Positions 16,917 through 25,834 of a stretch of 64,000 bases of DNA are shown here, piece after piece; the stretch's first letter is position 1; the number at the start of each line of letters is the position of its first letter. This stretch comes from Bifidobacterium breve (GTDB lineage Bacteria; Actinomycetota; Actinomycetes; Nanopelagicales; Nanopelagicaceae), in assembly GCA_945863115.1 (NCBI GenBank), contig CAMAYZ010000006.1:1-64000 (forward strand), given 5' to 3'. Under the pieces are notes generated by a model that was not told the DNA's origin, made no database searches, and saw nothing but the letters and a program-made list of their open reading frames with translations. Both the position numbers and the translations under genes were made by a program.

Positions 16917-17507
16917 ATGAATTTAATGGTTACAGTTTTAACAGCTTGGGGATATGAACTCTCCCTTTTAGAACTTCTTGCATTTATAACTTCGCTTATT
17001 GGCGTATCACTTGGGGTCTTTGGCCCACGAATTACTTGGCCATTTTGGAGTATAAGTTCTCTGCTTTATGCCGCACTTTTCTTTCAATGGAACTACTACG
17101 CCAGTGGTTTTCTCCAATTCATATTTATCGCTGGTGCAATCGCGGGATGGTTTGGCTGGGGGCCCAAGGGAGCACAACCTAAACGGCTGACTAAGCGCGA
17201 TGCTGCAATTTGGGGCGCTGCATATTTAGTTGCATGGTTCTCGCTTTATCCAGTTCTTAAGAAAATTGGTGCAGCCGCATCTTTAACCGATGCCTTCGGA
17301 TTTATTGGAAGTTGTATTGCCCAGTTCCTCATGGTTATTCAGCGCTATGAAAGTTGGATAATTTGGGTGATAGTAGACCTCGTTTACACCTACCAATATT
17401 GGAATGGCAAAAATTATTTAACTGCAATTCTCTACTTTATTTTCACTCTTATTGCAGTGGCTGGTTGGAAGAGATGGCGTAATGAATCAGCAATTTCAAG
17501 AGCTTAA
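16917..17507 (+). CDS. pnuT: PnuC-family transporter, probable thiamine transporter PnuT
   Basis: A 196-residue membrane protein with about seven hydrophobic helices and the PnuC signature WxxY/F motifs: FFQWNYYASGFLQFIFIAGAI near residue 55 and SWIIWVIVDLVYTYQYW near 140. PnuC proteins pass vitamins (nicotinamide riboside, riboflavin, thiamine) by facilitated diffusion. The TPP riboswitch directly in front makes thiamine the likely substrate, as for PnuT. A kinase gene overlaps its 3' end by 26 bp, consistent with trapping of the imported vitamin by phosphorylation. Confidence 0.87.
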   Translation: MNLMVTVLTAWGYELSLLELLAFITSLIGVSLGVFGPRITWPFWSISSLLYAALFFQWNYYASGFLQFIFIAGAIAGWFGWGPKGAQPKRLTKRDAAIWGAAYLVAWFSLYPVLKKIGAAASLTDAFGFIGSCIAQFLMVIQRYESWIIWVIVDLVYTYQYWNGKNYLTAILYFIFTLIAVAGWKRWRNESAISRA

Positions 17508-18039
17508 GGAGTTATTGCCGCAACTCATTGCAAAATGTGGTGAGTGCATCGTTATAACAATTGATGGCCCAGCTGGTTCGGGCAAAACAACTCTGGCTAA
17601 AGAGTTGGCTTCGGTGCTTGATTCTTGCTACACGATTCATATGGATGATTTATATGAAGGTTGGGATTCAACACTCACTCCAGAATTAACCAAGAAATTG
17701 CAGGCGATTTTAAAAGGTGTAATGACCGAGAACCGAATCAGATTCGTACCATTCAATTGGTTGCAAAATAATTTCAGCCCTAAGGTGGAATTATCGGCCC
17801 CTAAATATTTAATCATTGAAGGCGTTGGATCAGGGCAAATTGCTATCCGGGATTACGTCTCACTATCGCTTTGGATTGAAGTCTTGCCCGACATAGGTTT
17901 AGAACGGGTAATCAAACGGGATGGGCCAGCCGTTGCCCAATTCATGCCCGCATTTATAGTGGCGCAAGACATCCATTTTGAGAAAGAAGCGACCAAGAAG
18001 AGCGCGGATTACCGCTTAAGTGGGCAGGGCACTGTCTAA
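17482..18039 (+). CDS. Uridine kinase-like P-loop kinase
   Basis: 185 residues. The Walker A motif IDGPAGSGKTTLAKEL lies near residue 32; HMDDLYEGWDST near 60 resembles the acidic substrate loop of uridine kinase and related nucleoside or vitamin kinases; a hydrophobic strand YLIIEGVGSGQ and a later lid with RVIKRDG follow. The ATG at 17482 lies inside the pnuT 3' end and is preferred to the longer upstream frame. Its coupling to a TPP-riboswitch-controlled PnuC-type transporter raises the possibility that it phosphorylates thiamine, but the sequence alone supports only a small-molecule kinase. Confidence 0.75.
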   Translation: MNQQFQELKELLPQLIAKCGECIVITIDGPAGSGKTTLAKELASVLDSCYTIHMDDLYEGWDSTLTPELTKKLQAILKGVMTENRIRFVPFNWLQNNFSPKVELSAPKYLIIEGVGSGQIAIRDYVSLSLWIEVLPDIGLERVIKRDGPAVAQFMPAFIVAQDIHFEKEATKKSADYRLSGQGTV

Positions 18040-18042
18040 GAT
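18037..18042 (+). promoter_or_regulatory. -10 element of a leaderless pknL transcript
   Basis: TAAGAT overlaps the stop codon of the upstream kinase gene and ends 6 nt before the GTG start of pknL. Confidence 0.6.
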
Positions 18043-18048
18043 TTCAGC

Positions 18049-19959
18049 GTGTCCGACTTAACCGGCGAATTAATCGATAATCGCTACCAGCTTCAACGCG
18101 TGGTGGCATCTGGTGGCATGGCCACTATTTATCACGCACTTGATCTTCGACTTGATCGCCAAGTTGCAGTAAAAATCATGCACCCACATTTAGCAAATGA
18201 TGAAGATTTTGTTGGCAGATTTATTCGCGAAGCAAAAGCTGCAGCCGCTCTCGCACATCCAAATATTGTTGCAATTCAAGACCAAGGTTGGAACGAAGGT
18301 GGAGTTCCTGCAGTCTTTATCGTTATGGAATATATCGAGGGTTTCACGCTTCGCGATGTTATAGCTGAACAAGGTGCACTTGGTGTCACTGAAAGCTTAA
18401 GATATTTTGCGCCAGTTGTTTCGGCTATGTCTGCTGCCCATAAAAATGGCATTCTTCATCGCGACCTTAAACCTGAGAACATTTTGATATCTAAAGATGG
18501 TCGAGTAAAGGTTGCAGATTTTGGCCTGGCTAAGGGACCGCAATTAGGAGCGACTTTAACTGTTGAATCAAGCGTGATTCTGGGAAGTGTTTCCTATTTA
18601 TCGCCAGAACAAGTTCAGCGCGGGCTATCTGATATGCGCAGCGATGTGTATTCCTTAGGAATAGTTCTCTTTGAAATGTTGACTGGCAAGAAACCATTTG
18701 ATGGAGAAAGTCCGATTCAAATCGCCTATATGCATGTAAATGAAAATGTGATGGCACCCTCGACGTTGAATTCAAATATCCCACCAGAGCTTGATGAAAT
18801 AGTCTTAAAGGCAACAGCGAATAATCCCGACAAGCGATTTAAAGATGCCGGAGCCTTGCAGGAACAGATTCTCTCATTGCTCGCTAAATTGGACCCAAAT
18901 AGAAGGCAGATGAGTCTTGAACTAGATATCCCTATTCCCAAGGCAAAAACTTCGAAAAAGAAAAGTGAAAAACGTGGCAAATTAGATATTATTAAAAATA
19001 TAACAACTCAGTTGGATCTAAAGAGGGGCAACGTTATGCGCGAAACATCCGGAGCTACCAAGCGAAAGCGTAAAGTTTCTGCCCGCGTAAAACGCAACCG
19101 CGCCATAGCGATCCTTATTGTTCTACTCATTGTTGTGACGAGCTGGTACAGAATTTCTGGGCCAGGAAACAAGATTGTTGTTCCCTCTCTTGCCGGAATG
19201 TCACAAACTCAAGCTGCAAAAACTGTTGCTGAACTAGGCTTAAAAGTTGAAGTAACTCAAGAAGTATTTAGCGAAGATGTGCCGAAAGGGAAAGTTATAA
19301 CATCGGATCCTGCCGGAGGCGGCCGAGTTGAGATTGCCGGAACTGTAAATCTAATAATTTCAAAGGGTCAAGATCGAATCAAAGTCCCAGATTTAGTTGG
19401 CTTAACACTTGAGTCAGCTACTGCTGTCCTAAAAAGTAGTGACCTCAAAATTGGACGTGTGAGTGAGAAATTTAGTGAGAACTTTGAGGCTGGGTTACTA
19501 ATCGACGGAAATCCTTCTAGTGGGTCGCCGGTCAGAAAAGATAGCTCAGTTGATTTGATAATAAGTAAAGGACTTGAACAAGTTGAGTTAACAAATTTCC
19601 AAGGAAAGACAAGTGACCAAGCCCAAAGTGAATTAACAGCGGCCGGGCTAATTGCTAGCAGCAAATATGAATACAGCGACACAATTCCAATTGGCACAGT
19701 CATATCACAAACCCCAAGTGATGTGTCTACTGTTGGCAAAGGCGAGAAGATTACTCTTGTCATCTCCAAGGGGCCTTCTAAGATTTTTATTCCTAATGTT
19801 TATTCCCTATCAAAACTGGCTGCAACAAAAATCTTGGAAGATCTAGGTTTTAAAGTTGAATTCAAATACATCGCCAAAAAGAAATCGGTTACGAATATTT
19901 CGCCAAAATCTGGCACTGCCGTCTCCCCCGGATCGACCGTAACGATTACTTTAGGGTAA
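18049..19959 (+). CDS. pknL: PASTA-domain serine/threonine protein kinase (PknL/PknB type)
   Basis: 636 residues. The cytoplasmic kinase domain (about 12-275) has the glycine loop VASGGMATIYHA, catalytic Lys in VKIM (K42), HRDLKPEN (H137-D139), DFGLAKG (D157) and a Ser/Pro-rich activation segment ending SPEQ. A basic juxtamembrane region leads to one transmembrane helix (about 350-366). Four PASTA repeats follow outside the cell, beginning near VVPSLAG, KVPDLVG, ELTNFQG and FIPNVYS. PASTA domains sense muropeptides or lipid II and the kinase tunes growth and division. The start is GTG. Neighbours metF, crtE and DAHP synthase match the Rv2172c-Rv2178c region of mycobacteria, where this kinase is PknL. 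Confidence 0.93.
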   Translation: MSDLTGELIDNRYQLQRVVASGGMATIYHALDLRLDRQVAVKIMHPHLANDEDFVGRFIREAKAAAALAHPNIVAIQDQGWNEGGVPAVFIVMEYIEGFTLRDVIAEQGALGVTESLRYFAPVVSAMSAAHKNGILHRDLKPENILISKDGRVKVADFGLAKGPQLGATLTVESSVILGSVSYLSPEQVQRGLSDMRSDVYSLGIVLFEMLTGKKPFDGESPIQIAYMHVNENVMAPSTLNSNIPPELDEIVLKATANNPDKRFKDAGALQEQILSLLAKLDPNRRQMSLELDIPIPKAKTSKKKSEKRGKLDIIKNITTQLDLKRGNVMRETSGATKRKRKVSARVKRNRAIAILIVLLIVVTSWYRISGPGNKIVVPSLAGMSQTQAAKTVAELGLKVEVTQEVFSEDVPKGKVITSDPAGGGRVEIAGTVNLIISKGQDRIKVPDLVGLTLESATAVLKSSDLKIGRVSEKFSENFEAGLLIDGNPSSGSPVRKDSSVDLIISKGLEQVELTNFQGKTSDQAQSELTAAGLIASSKYEYSDTIPIGTVISQTPSDVSTVGKGEKITLVISKGPSKIFIPNVYSLSKLAATKILEDLGFKVEFKYIAKKKSVTNISPKSGTAVSPGSTVTITLG

Positions 19960-19978
19960 CTATTCGTCTGTTATGAGT

Positions 19979-19984
19979 TAGGGT
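19979..19984 (+). promoter_or_regulatory. -10 element of a leaderless nfo transcript
   Basis: TAGGGT ends 6 nt before the ATG at 19991. It favours that ATG over the TTG at 19985. Confidence 0.5.
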
Positions 19985-19990
19985 TTGCCA

Positions 19991-20863
19991 ATGGTCAGCC
20001 CAAGAAAACTCCCACGACTGGGCGCGCACACTCCGACTTCAGGCGGTATGGCAAAGCGTTCAATTGCATATGCGCAAGAAGTAAAAGCGGAAGCTATTCA
20101 AGTATTTGCCTCTAACCCTCGTGGTTGGGCGATGCCGGATGCAAATGTTGAAGCCGATACTTTATTTCGGGATAAAGCTTTAGAGCTTGATATCGAAACT
20201 TATGTTCATGCACCTTTCCTTATTAATTTGGGCTCGCCAACTGTTGCTACTTATGAAATTTCAGTTGCATCAACCGCATACTCGCTTCGCCGCGCTCGGG
20301 AAATCGGATCAAAAGGTGTAGTTGTTCATACTGGATCTGCAGTAGATGCTGATTATGTTGATAAGGCGTGGAAGCAGATAAAAAAAGGCGTAATGCCAGT
20401 GTTGAATAAGTTAAAAGAAGACGATCCCTGGTTGCTACTCGAACCCACAGCTGGTCAAGGTCAATCTTTAGTTAAGAAATTAGATGATCTTCTTTATTAT
20501 TTTGAAGCTTTGGAATGGCATCCTAAAGTTGGCGTCTGTTTGGATACCTGTCACGTATTTGCTGCTGGACATGACATTGCGAAAAAGGGTGGAATGACCG
20601 AGACTCTCGACTTGCTAGTTAAGTTGGTTGGGATTGAACGGATAAAACTTATTCATACAAATGATTCAATGGATGTTTGTGGCGCCCTTAAAGATCGCCA
20701 TCAAAATCTAGGTGACGGCGAGATTGGTTTAAAAGCTTTCGAAGAATTACTGGCCCATCCCGTTGCCCAAAGTGCGCCATTGATTCTTGAAACTCCGGGC
20801 ATGGAAGAGAAGCACGGCGAAGAGATTGCACTCTTATCGAAAATGAGAGCCAAGATTAAGTGA
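19991..20863 (+). CDS. nfo: Endonuclease IV (AP endonuclease)
   Basis: 290 residues of the Zn-dependent TIM-barrel AP endonuclease. Visible landmarks are GAHTPTSGG near the start, YVHAPFLINLGSP near 70, LLEPTAGQG near 145, GVCLDTCHVFAAGHD near 180, HTNDSMDVCGALKDRHQNLGDG and LETPGM near 270, which carry the His, Asp and Glu zinc ligands. It cleaves DNA 5' to abasic sites in base-excision repair. The 3' end shares 4 bp (GTGA) with the next gene, so the DMT transporter is coupled to it. Confidence 0.92.
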   Translation: MVSPRKLPRLGAHTPTSGGMAKRSIAYAQEVKAEAIQVFASNPRGWAMPDANVEADTLFRDKALELDIETYVHAPFLINLGSPTVATYEISVASTAYSLRRAREIGSKGVVVHTGSAVDADYVDKAWKQIKKGVMPVLNKLKEDDPWLLLEPTAGQGQSLVKKLDDLLYYFEALEWHPKVGVCLDTCHVFAAGHDIAKKGGMTETLDLLVKLVGIERIKLIHTNDSMDVCGALKDRHQNLGDGEIGLKAFEELLAHPVAQSAPLILETPGMEEKHGEEIALLSKMRAKIK

Positions 20864-21729
20864 AAGATAGCAAAGTATTTTCTTCAGTAGCTCTGATGGC
20901 CGTTGCAGCAATTTGGGGCAGTGCTTTTCTCTCTATGAAGGGCACGCTGGAACGCCTTGATGTAAATTCATTTCTTACTTGGAGATTTGCCATTGCCACA
21001 CTCTTATTAATTGCGATTCGTCCATCAGTTCTAAAGAAAATTGATACACCCTTCTTAAAGAAGGGTGTATTACTAGGAATATTTCTAAGCAGTGGATATA
21101 TCTTTCAGTCCTTTGGGCTAACGCTAACTACGGTATCAAATACCGGATTTATCACTGGCTTATATGTAGTTCTAACCCCAATGGTTGCTGCGGTAATTCT
21201 GCGAAATAACATCACCATGGTCGAATGGTTTGCCGTTTTGGTTGCAACGGTTGGTCTTGCGCTTCTCTCTTTCAATGGATTTAAATTTGGCCTTGGTGAA
21301 TTTTTAGTTCTGATATCTGCTCTTCTCTTCGCCTTCCATATTGTTGGCCTCGGTGAATGGTCGAAAGGACTTGATACCTACGCGCTTACAGTTCTCCAAC
21401 TTGGAACCTGTGCTGTGGTTACGTTTTTTGCAAGTTTCAAAAGTGGGTTCAAGGTTCCACCTGATTCCGGAGTTTGGTGGTCAATTATCTACACTGCGAT
21501 ATTCGCAACGGCTCTGGCATTCATAGTCCAAACTTGGGCGCAATCCTTCATTGCACCATCAACAGTTGGTGTTATCTTGGCGGCCGAAGTTGTTTTCGCA
21601 GCAGGATTTGGAATTTGGCTTCTTGATGAGCCTGTGACTCTTCGAATTGCACTTGGTGGTTTGCTTGTCCTCGCCTCTATGTATTTAATTATTCTGCTTG
21701 ACCAGAGGAAAGAGAGTGCAAAATCTTGA
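20860..21729 (+). CDS. EamA/DMT superfamily transporter
   Basis: 289 residues with ten predicted helices in two EamA repeats (AAIWGSAFLSMKGTLE at the start of the first, LLFAFHIVGLGEWSKG in the second). The family exports amino acids or other metabolites; substrate unknown. The GTG start overlaps the nfo TGA, and the stop TGA overlaps the TTG start of the threonine aldolase gene, so the three are translationally linked. An amino-acid export role alongside the aldolase is possible but unproven. Confidence 0.85.
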   Translation: MKDSKVFSSVALMAVAAIWGSAFLSMKGTLERLDVNSFLTWRFAIATLLLIAIRPSVLKKIDTPFLKKGVLLGIFLSSGYIFQSFGLTLTTVSNTGFITGLYVVLTPMVAAVILRNNITMVEWFAVLVATVGLALLSFNGFKFGLGEFLVLISALLFAFHIVGLGEWSKGLDTYALTVLQLGTCAVVTFFASFKSGFKVPPDSGVWWSIIYTAIFATALAFIVQTWAQSFIAPSTVGVILAAEVVFAAGFGIWLLDEPVTLRIALGGLLVLASMYLIILLDQRKESAKS

Positions 21730-22778
21730 GCCAAGTATCCGACTTCAGATCCGACACCGTAACAAAGCCATCGCCCGAGATGATTGAGGCTATGTCATCG
21801 GCGATTGTTGGCGATGATGTTTTTGAAGATGATCCCACGGTTAACGCTCTGGAGAAAAGAGTTGCACAAATGTTTGGCAAGGAAGCTGCGCTCTTTGCAG
21901 CCACCGGTTCACTAACCAATCAACTTGCTATTCGCTCATTAGTTAAACCGGGTGAAGAATTATTAACTGAATTAACTTCACATATTGTTCGGGCAGAACT
22001 TGGTGCTGGTGCAACATTCAGTGGAATCACAACACGAACTTGGGAAGGCCATCGGGGATCCTTCAAGGCGAGTGAAGTAATGCGAATTGCTTCCCCAGAT
22101 GCTGGCCCATATTTAGTATCAACCAAGGCAATCGCAATTGAGAATTCTCATAATTTTGGTGGCGGCTATGTTCAATCTTTCGATGAGATTAAAGAACTTC
22201 GGAAAGCAAGTTCTGCCGTCGGAATAAACATGCACCTCGATGGTGCAAGAATTTGGAACGCTCATGTCGCAAGTGGAGTCGCGCTTAAAAACATTGGTGC
22301 GCAGTTCGACACAATCAGTATCTGTTTCTCAAAGGGGCTAGGCGCACCAATCGGCTCAGCAGTGCTTTCAACGTCAGAACGCATCGCTGATTCACGAATT
22401 TGGCGCAAGCGATACGGTGGCGGAATGCGCCAAGTCGGTTTCCTGGCAGCAGCAGCAAATTATGCTCTCGATAACAATATTTCAAGGCTAAAAATTGATC
22501 ATGTGAATGCAAAGGCGATAGCTGAAGCTTGCGCCGCAATCTCCCCTACTCTCATCGATTCAACCAGTGTGGAAACAAATATTGTTGCTCTAAATTTATC
22601 TGGCACTTCAATCACGGCCAATGAATTGAATAATCAATTGAAGGAAGCGGGAATTCTAGCTGCCGCACTCGGACCAAAGTTTCTTAGAATCGTAACGCAC
22701 CTGGATATTTCTGAAACAGATATGACGAAAATCCTTGATGTGCTTCCTAAATTACTTAAGCGCGCCCTCGTGGCGTAA
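21726..22778 (+). CDS. ltaE: Low-specificity L-threonine aldolase
   Basis: 350 residues of the PLP fold type I beta-eliminating aldolase family. It opens DFRSDTVTKPSPEMIEAM, then VGDDVFEDDPTVN, and the PLP lysine sits in CFSKGLGAPIGSAV near residue 205; HLDGARIWNA binds the cofactor. It splits threonine or allo-threonine into glycine and acetaldehyde. The start is TTG, overlapping the transporter stop. The 3' end overlaps convergent ogt by 27 bp. Confidence 0.9.
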   Translation: MSQVSDFRSDTVTKPSPEMIEAMSSAIVGDDVFEDDPTVNALEKRVAQMFGKEAALFAATGSLTNQLAIRSLVKPGEELLTELTSHIVRAELGAGATFSGITTRTWEGHRGSFKASEVMRIASPDAGPYLVSTKAIAIENSHNFGGGYVQSFDEIKELRKASSAVGINMHLDGARIWNAHVASGVALKNIGAQFDTISICFSKGLGAPIGSAVLSTSERIADSRIWRKRYGGGMRQVGFLAAAANYALDNNISRLKIDHVNAKAIAEACAAISPTLIDSTSVETNIVALNLSGTSITANELNNQLKEAGILAAALGPKFLRIVTHLDISETDMTKILDVLPKLLKRALVA

Positions 22779-23246
22779 CAGCCAATCCTTTACTTCTAAA
22801 CCATAACCATAATTTCCCAGCGCTCCCCCAGTTTTAATCACTCTGTGGCACGGGATAATTGGTGCAATTAAATTTCTAGCGCATGCAGTTCCAGCTGCGC
22901 GAACAGCGCTAGGTGAGCCAGCTCTTCCTGCTAAATCTGAATAGGACCAAGTTTTGCCAACCGGAATCTTGCGCATGGCTTTCCATACCTCTTGTGAAAA
23001 TTCTGCACCAGGCTGTCTAACCTTTATGCCACCAAAAGCTGTTAAATCACCATCGAAATAATCTTTAACTAAATCAGTAATAATTGGAATGCTTTTCACG
23101 CTTTTAACTTCACGCTTCTGATCTGCGCTATCCATTCGCTCAAATAAATCCTTGAAGTTTCTAAAGCCAGCAGCAAGGAGAATATGTTCGTCACTTACAA
23201 GAAAAAGTTCCCCAACCGGGGTCTTGTGAGTTGCCTGAAAGAGCAT
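22752..23246 (-). CDS. ogt: Methylated-DNA-protein cysteine methyltransferase
   Basis: 164 residues. The acceptor cysteine is C133 in IIPCHRVIKTGGALGNYG, preceded by the helix-turn-helix region WSYSDLAGRAGSPSAVRAAG with the Arg finger. It removes O6-alkyl groups from guanine in a one-time transfer reaction. It has the short N-terminal domain of Ogt rather than the Ada regulator domains. Confidence 0.93.
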   Translation of the reverse strand: MLFQATHKTPVGELFLVSDEHILLAAGFRNFKDLFERMDSADQKREVKSVKSIPIITDLVKDYFDGDLTAFGGIKVRQPGAEFSQEVWKAMRKIPVGKTWSYSDLAGRAGSPSAVRAAGTACARNLIAPIIPCHRVIKTGGALGNYGYGLEVKDWLLRHEGALK

Positions 23247-23277
23247 CCCATAAGGCTAATACGAAACTAGAAAATAA

Positions 23278-24618
23278 CTAGTGGTCGCGTAACATTTCTG
23301 CAACGAGGAAGGCAAGCTCAAGGGATTGGGTGTGGTTCAAGCGCGGGTCACAAGCGCTTTCATAGCGAGTTGCTAAGTCAGATTCCAGAATCTGTTCGCC
23401 ACCGCCAACACACTCAGTTACGTCATCTCCAGTTAATTCAATATGAATACCGCCGGGATGTGTGCCCAGTGCCTTATGTACTTCAAAGAAGCCACGAACT
23501 TCATCCATAACATCATCAAATTTACGGGTCTTGTAACCACTTGGAGCTTCGTAAGTATTTCCGTGCATTGGATCGCAGACCCAGAGAACTTTTGCGCCAG
23601 AATCAGTAACTGCCTTTACAAGTGCTGGTAGCTTTTCGCGAATAAGTGATGCGCCCATACGAGTAATAAAAGTTAAGCGCCCTGGTTCATTATTTGGATT
23701 GAGCATCTTGATCATCGCAAGTGCATCTTCGACTGTGCTCTTTGGCCCAAGTTTGATACCGATTGGATTTTGAATCTTTGATGCAAAGTCCATGTGTGCG
23801 CCATCTAATTGTCTTGTGCGTTCACCAATCCAGACAAAGTGCGCCGATACGTCATAAGGTAAATCTGTTCTGGAATCGATTCTGGTTAGTGCCTTTTCAT
23901 ATTCCAAAATCAAAGCTTCGTGCGATGAATAGAAATCAACAGTCTTAAATGCATCTGGATCTACTCCGGCTGATGCCATGAAATCTAAGGAACGACCAAT
24001 CTCACTTGCCATCTGCTCGTAGCGCGCACCGAAGCGTGGATCCTTGGCAAAACCTTTATTCCATTCATGAACTCTGCGGATATCAGCAAAACCACCTTGA
24101 GTAAATGCGCGAACTAAGTTGAGAGTTGATGAAGAGGTGTTGTAAACCTGAACTAATCTCTGTGGATTAGGAGTGCGTGCTTCAAGTGTGAAAGCTAAAT
24201 CATTTACCGCATCACCGCGGTAAGCCGGAAGTGTTACATCGCCACGTGTTTCAGTATCGCTGCTGCGTGGCTTTGCAAATTGCCCAGCCATGCGGCCAAC
24301 TTTGATTACCGGAAGACTTGCGAAATATTGAAGAACTGCTGCCATCTGTAAAATTGTTTTGATTCGGTTTCTAATTGAATCTGCAGTTGCAGCTTCAAAA
24401 GTTTCGGCGCAATCTCCGCCTTGTAACCAGAAAGCTTTTCCTTCTTGGGCAATTGCAATTCGCGCTTTAAGACTGTCACATTCGCCCGCGAAAACTAGTG
24501 GTGGCAACTTGCGAAGAGTCTCAACTGCCTTAGTAACTTCAGGACCATTCACTCCACCAGGCCATTGCGGTTGTTGCGCAGCCACTAGGCCCGGAGTAAA
24601 GAGCGAATCGGTATTCAT
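23278..24618 (-). CDS. aroG: Class II 3-deoxy-7-phosphoheptulonate (DAHP) synthase
   Basis: 446 residues of the plant-type (class II) DAHP synthase common in actinobacteria. Signatures include WLQGGDCAETF near residue 85, VGRMAGQFAKPRS near 125, AHFVWIGERTRQLDGAH, and VWVCDPMHGNT near 345. It commits erythrose 4-phosphate and phosphoenolpyruvate to the shikimate pathway. Two ATGs are adjacent; the second (24616-24618) is preferred because GAGGA ends only 1 nt before the first. The gene lies in the metF-crtE-pknL-aroG order known from mycobacteria. Confidence 0.95.
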   Translation of the reverse strand: MNTDSLFTPGLVAAQQPQWPGGVNGPEVTKAVETLRKLPPLVFAGECDSLKARIAIAQEGKAFWLQGGDCAETFEAATADSIRNRIKTILQMAAVLQYFASLPVIKVGRMAGQFAKPRSSDTETRGDVTLPAYRGDAVNDLAFTLEARTPNPQRLVQVYNTSSSTLNLVRAFTQGGFADIRRVHEWNKGFAKDPRFGARYEQMASEIGRSLDFMASAGVDPDAFKTVDFYSSHEALILEYEKALTRIDSRTDLPYDVSAHFVWIGERTRQLDGAHMDFASKIQNPIGIKLGPKSTVEDALAMIKMLNPNNEPGRLTFITRMGASLIREKLPALVKAVTDSGAKVLWVCDPMHGNTYEAPSGYKTRKFDDVMDEVRGFFEVHKALGTHPGGIHIELTGDDVTECVGGGEQILESDLATRYESACDPRLNHTQSLELAFLVAEMLRDH

Positions 24619-24672
24619 CATGTCCTCAATTTTAGTGAAGTAGGGGAAGTTGGTGCGACCTAATTAATCAAT

Positions 24673-25698
24673 TTATCCGAAGAAGACCTGGGCTTCAGCG
24701 TATAAATCAGGAGTTACTAACTTAAGTTGAGTAGTCGCAGAGGCCAATGGAACTCGCTCGATCTTGGTCCCGTGAAGTGCAACCATCTTGCCGAAGTCAC
24801 CTTCGTGAATTGCAGTGATTGCATGCAATCCGAAACGAGTAGCAAGCACACGATCGAATGCAGTTGGTGAACCACCACGTTGAATGTGTCCGAGAACTGA
24901 TGTGCGAGCTTCTTTGCCAGTCTTCTCTTCAATCTGACCAGCAAGCCATTCGCCAATTCCAGATAACTTCACGTGTCCGAAAGAATCTAGTGTTTGATCT
25001 TTAACAACCATGTCACCGTCTTGTGGAATTGCACCTTCAGCAATAACAATAATTGGTGCATAAGAAGATTCGAATCGAGAGTTAACCCATTCGCAGACCT
25101 TGTCCACTGAGAATTTAACTTCTGGAATCAGGATGCAAGAAGCGCCACCGGCAATACCAGCATGAAGTGCGATCCAGCCAGCATGGCGGCCCATAACTTC
25201 AACAATCAAAGCACGGTGATGTGATTCTGCAGTTGTGTGAAGTCGGTCAATTGCTTCGACCGCAATATTTACTGAGGTATCAAAACCAAATGTGTAATCT
25301 GTATTATTCAAATCGTTATCGATTGTCTTAGGAACGCCGACAACTTTTACGCCCAATGAATCAAGCTTCGTCGCGACACCAAGTGTGTCTTCGCCACCGA
25401 TTGCAACCAGGGCATCGATATTCATCTTTGCGAGGTTTTCTTTAATACGCTCGACGCCATTTTCGATCTTAAATGGATTTGTGCGAGATGAACCAAGAAT
25501 TGTTCCGCCGCGAGGCAAGATGCCACGTGTTGTCTTTAGATCCAAAGGCATTGTTAAACCTTCTAGTGGACCCTTCCAACCATCACGGAATCCAACAAAT
25601 TCGTAGCCGTATTCTTTTACACCCTTGCGAACCACTGCACGAATAACAGCATTTAATCCTGGGCAATCTCCGCCACCTGTTAGGACACCAATACGCAT
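24673..25698 (-). CDS. pfkA: 6-phosphofructokinase with PPi-dependent signature residues
   Basis: 341 residues of the PFK-A family. It opens LTGGGDCPGLNAVIR and contains GILPRGGTILGSSRTNP, the catalytic TIDNDL block and MGRHAGW. At the phosphodonor site it reads GGEDT (D104) and PKTIDNDL (K124); ATP-dependent enzymes have Gly at both positions, while Asp104 and Lys124 mark PPi-dependent enzymes such as the Amycolatopsis enzyme. PPi-dependent phosphofructokinase is therefore the better call. AGGAG lies before the ATG. The donor is inferred from these residues, not measured. Confidence 0.88.
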   Translation of the reverse strand: MRIGVLTGGGDCPGLNAVIRAVVRKGVKEYGYEFVGFRDGWKGPLEGLTMPLDLKTTRGILPRGGTILGSSRTNPFKIENGVERIKENLAKMNIDALVAIGGEDTLGVATKLDSLGVKVVGVPKTIDNDLNNTDYTFGFDTSVNIAVEAIDRLHTTAESHHRALIVEVMGRHAGWIALHAGIAGGASCILIPEVKFSVDKVCEWVNSRFESSYAPIIVIAEGAIPQDGDMVVKDQTLDSFGHVKLSGIGEWLAGQIEEKTGKEARTSVLGHIQRGGSPTAFDRVLATRFGLHAITAIHEGDFGKMVALHGTKIERVPLASATTQLKLVTPDLYAEAQVFFG

Positions 25699-25724
25699 CT
25701 TTACTCCTGATTTAATTATTAATA

Positions 25725-25753
25725 GCGTTATAAAAACTATTTGGGCTGGTCAA
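25725..25753 (-). promoter_or_regulatory. Probable pfkA promoter
   Basis: On the minus strand TTGACC (25748-25753) is a good -35 box. TATAAC (15-bp spacing) or TAACGC (17-bp spacing) follows as an imperfect -10 in an A/T-rich leader ahead of the AGGAG ribosome binding site. Confidence 0.45.
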
Positions 25754-25834
25754 CTTTGACTGTCGAAGTCTACCCTCCGCTTAGAGGTGGTTAAATCATC
25801 CCCTAGAGTCTTGAGCAAAATGTCTGGAGTAAAA

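Noticed and set aside
17452-17481. Longer N-terminus for the uridine kinase-like protein
   Set aside because: The added residues come from the pnuT reading overlap; ATG at 17482 gives the normal spacing to the Walker A motif.
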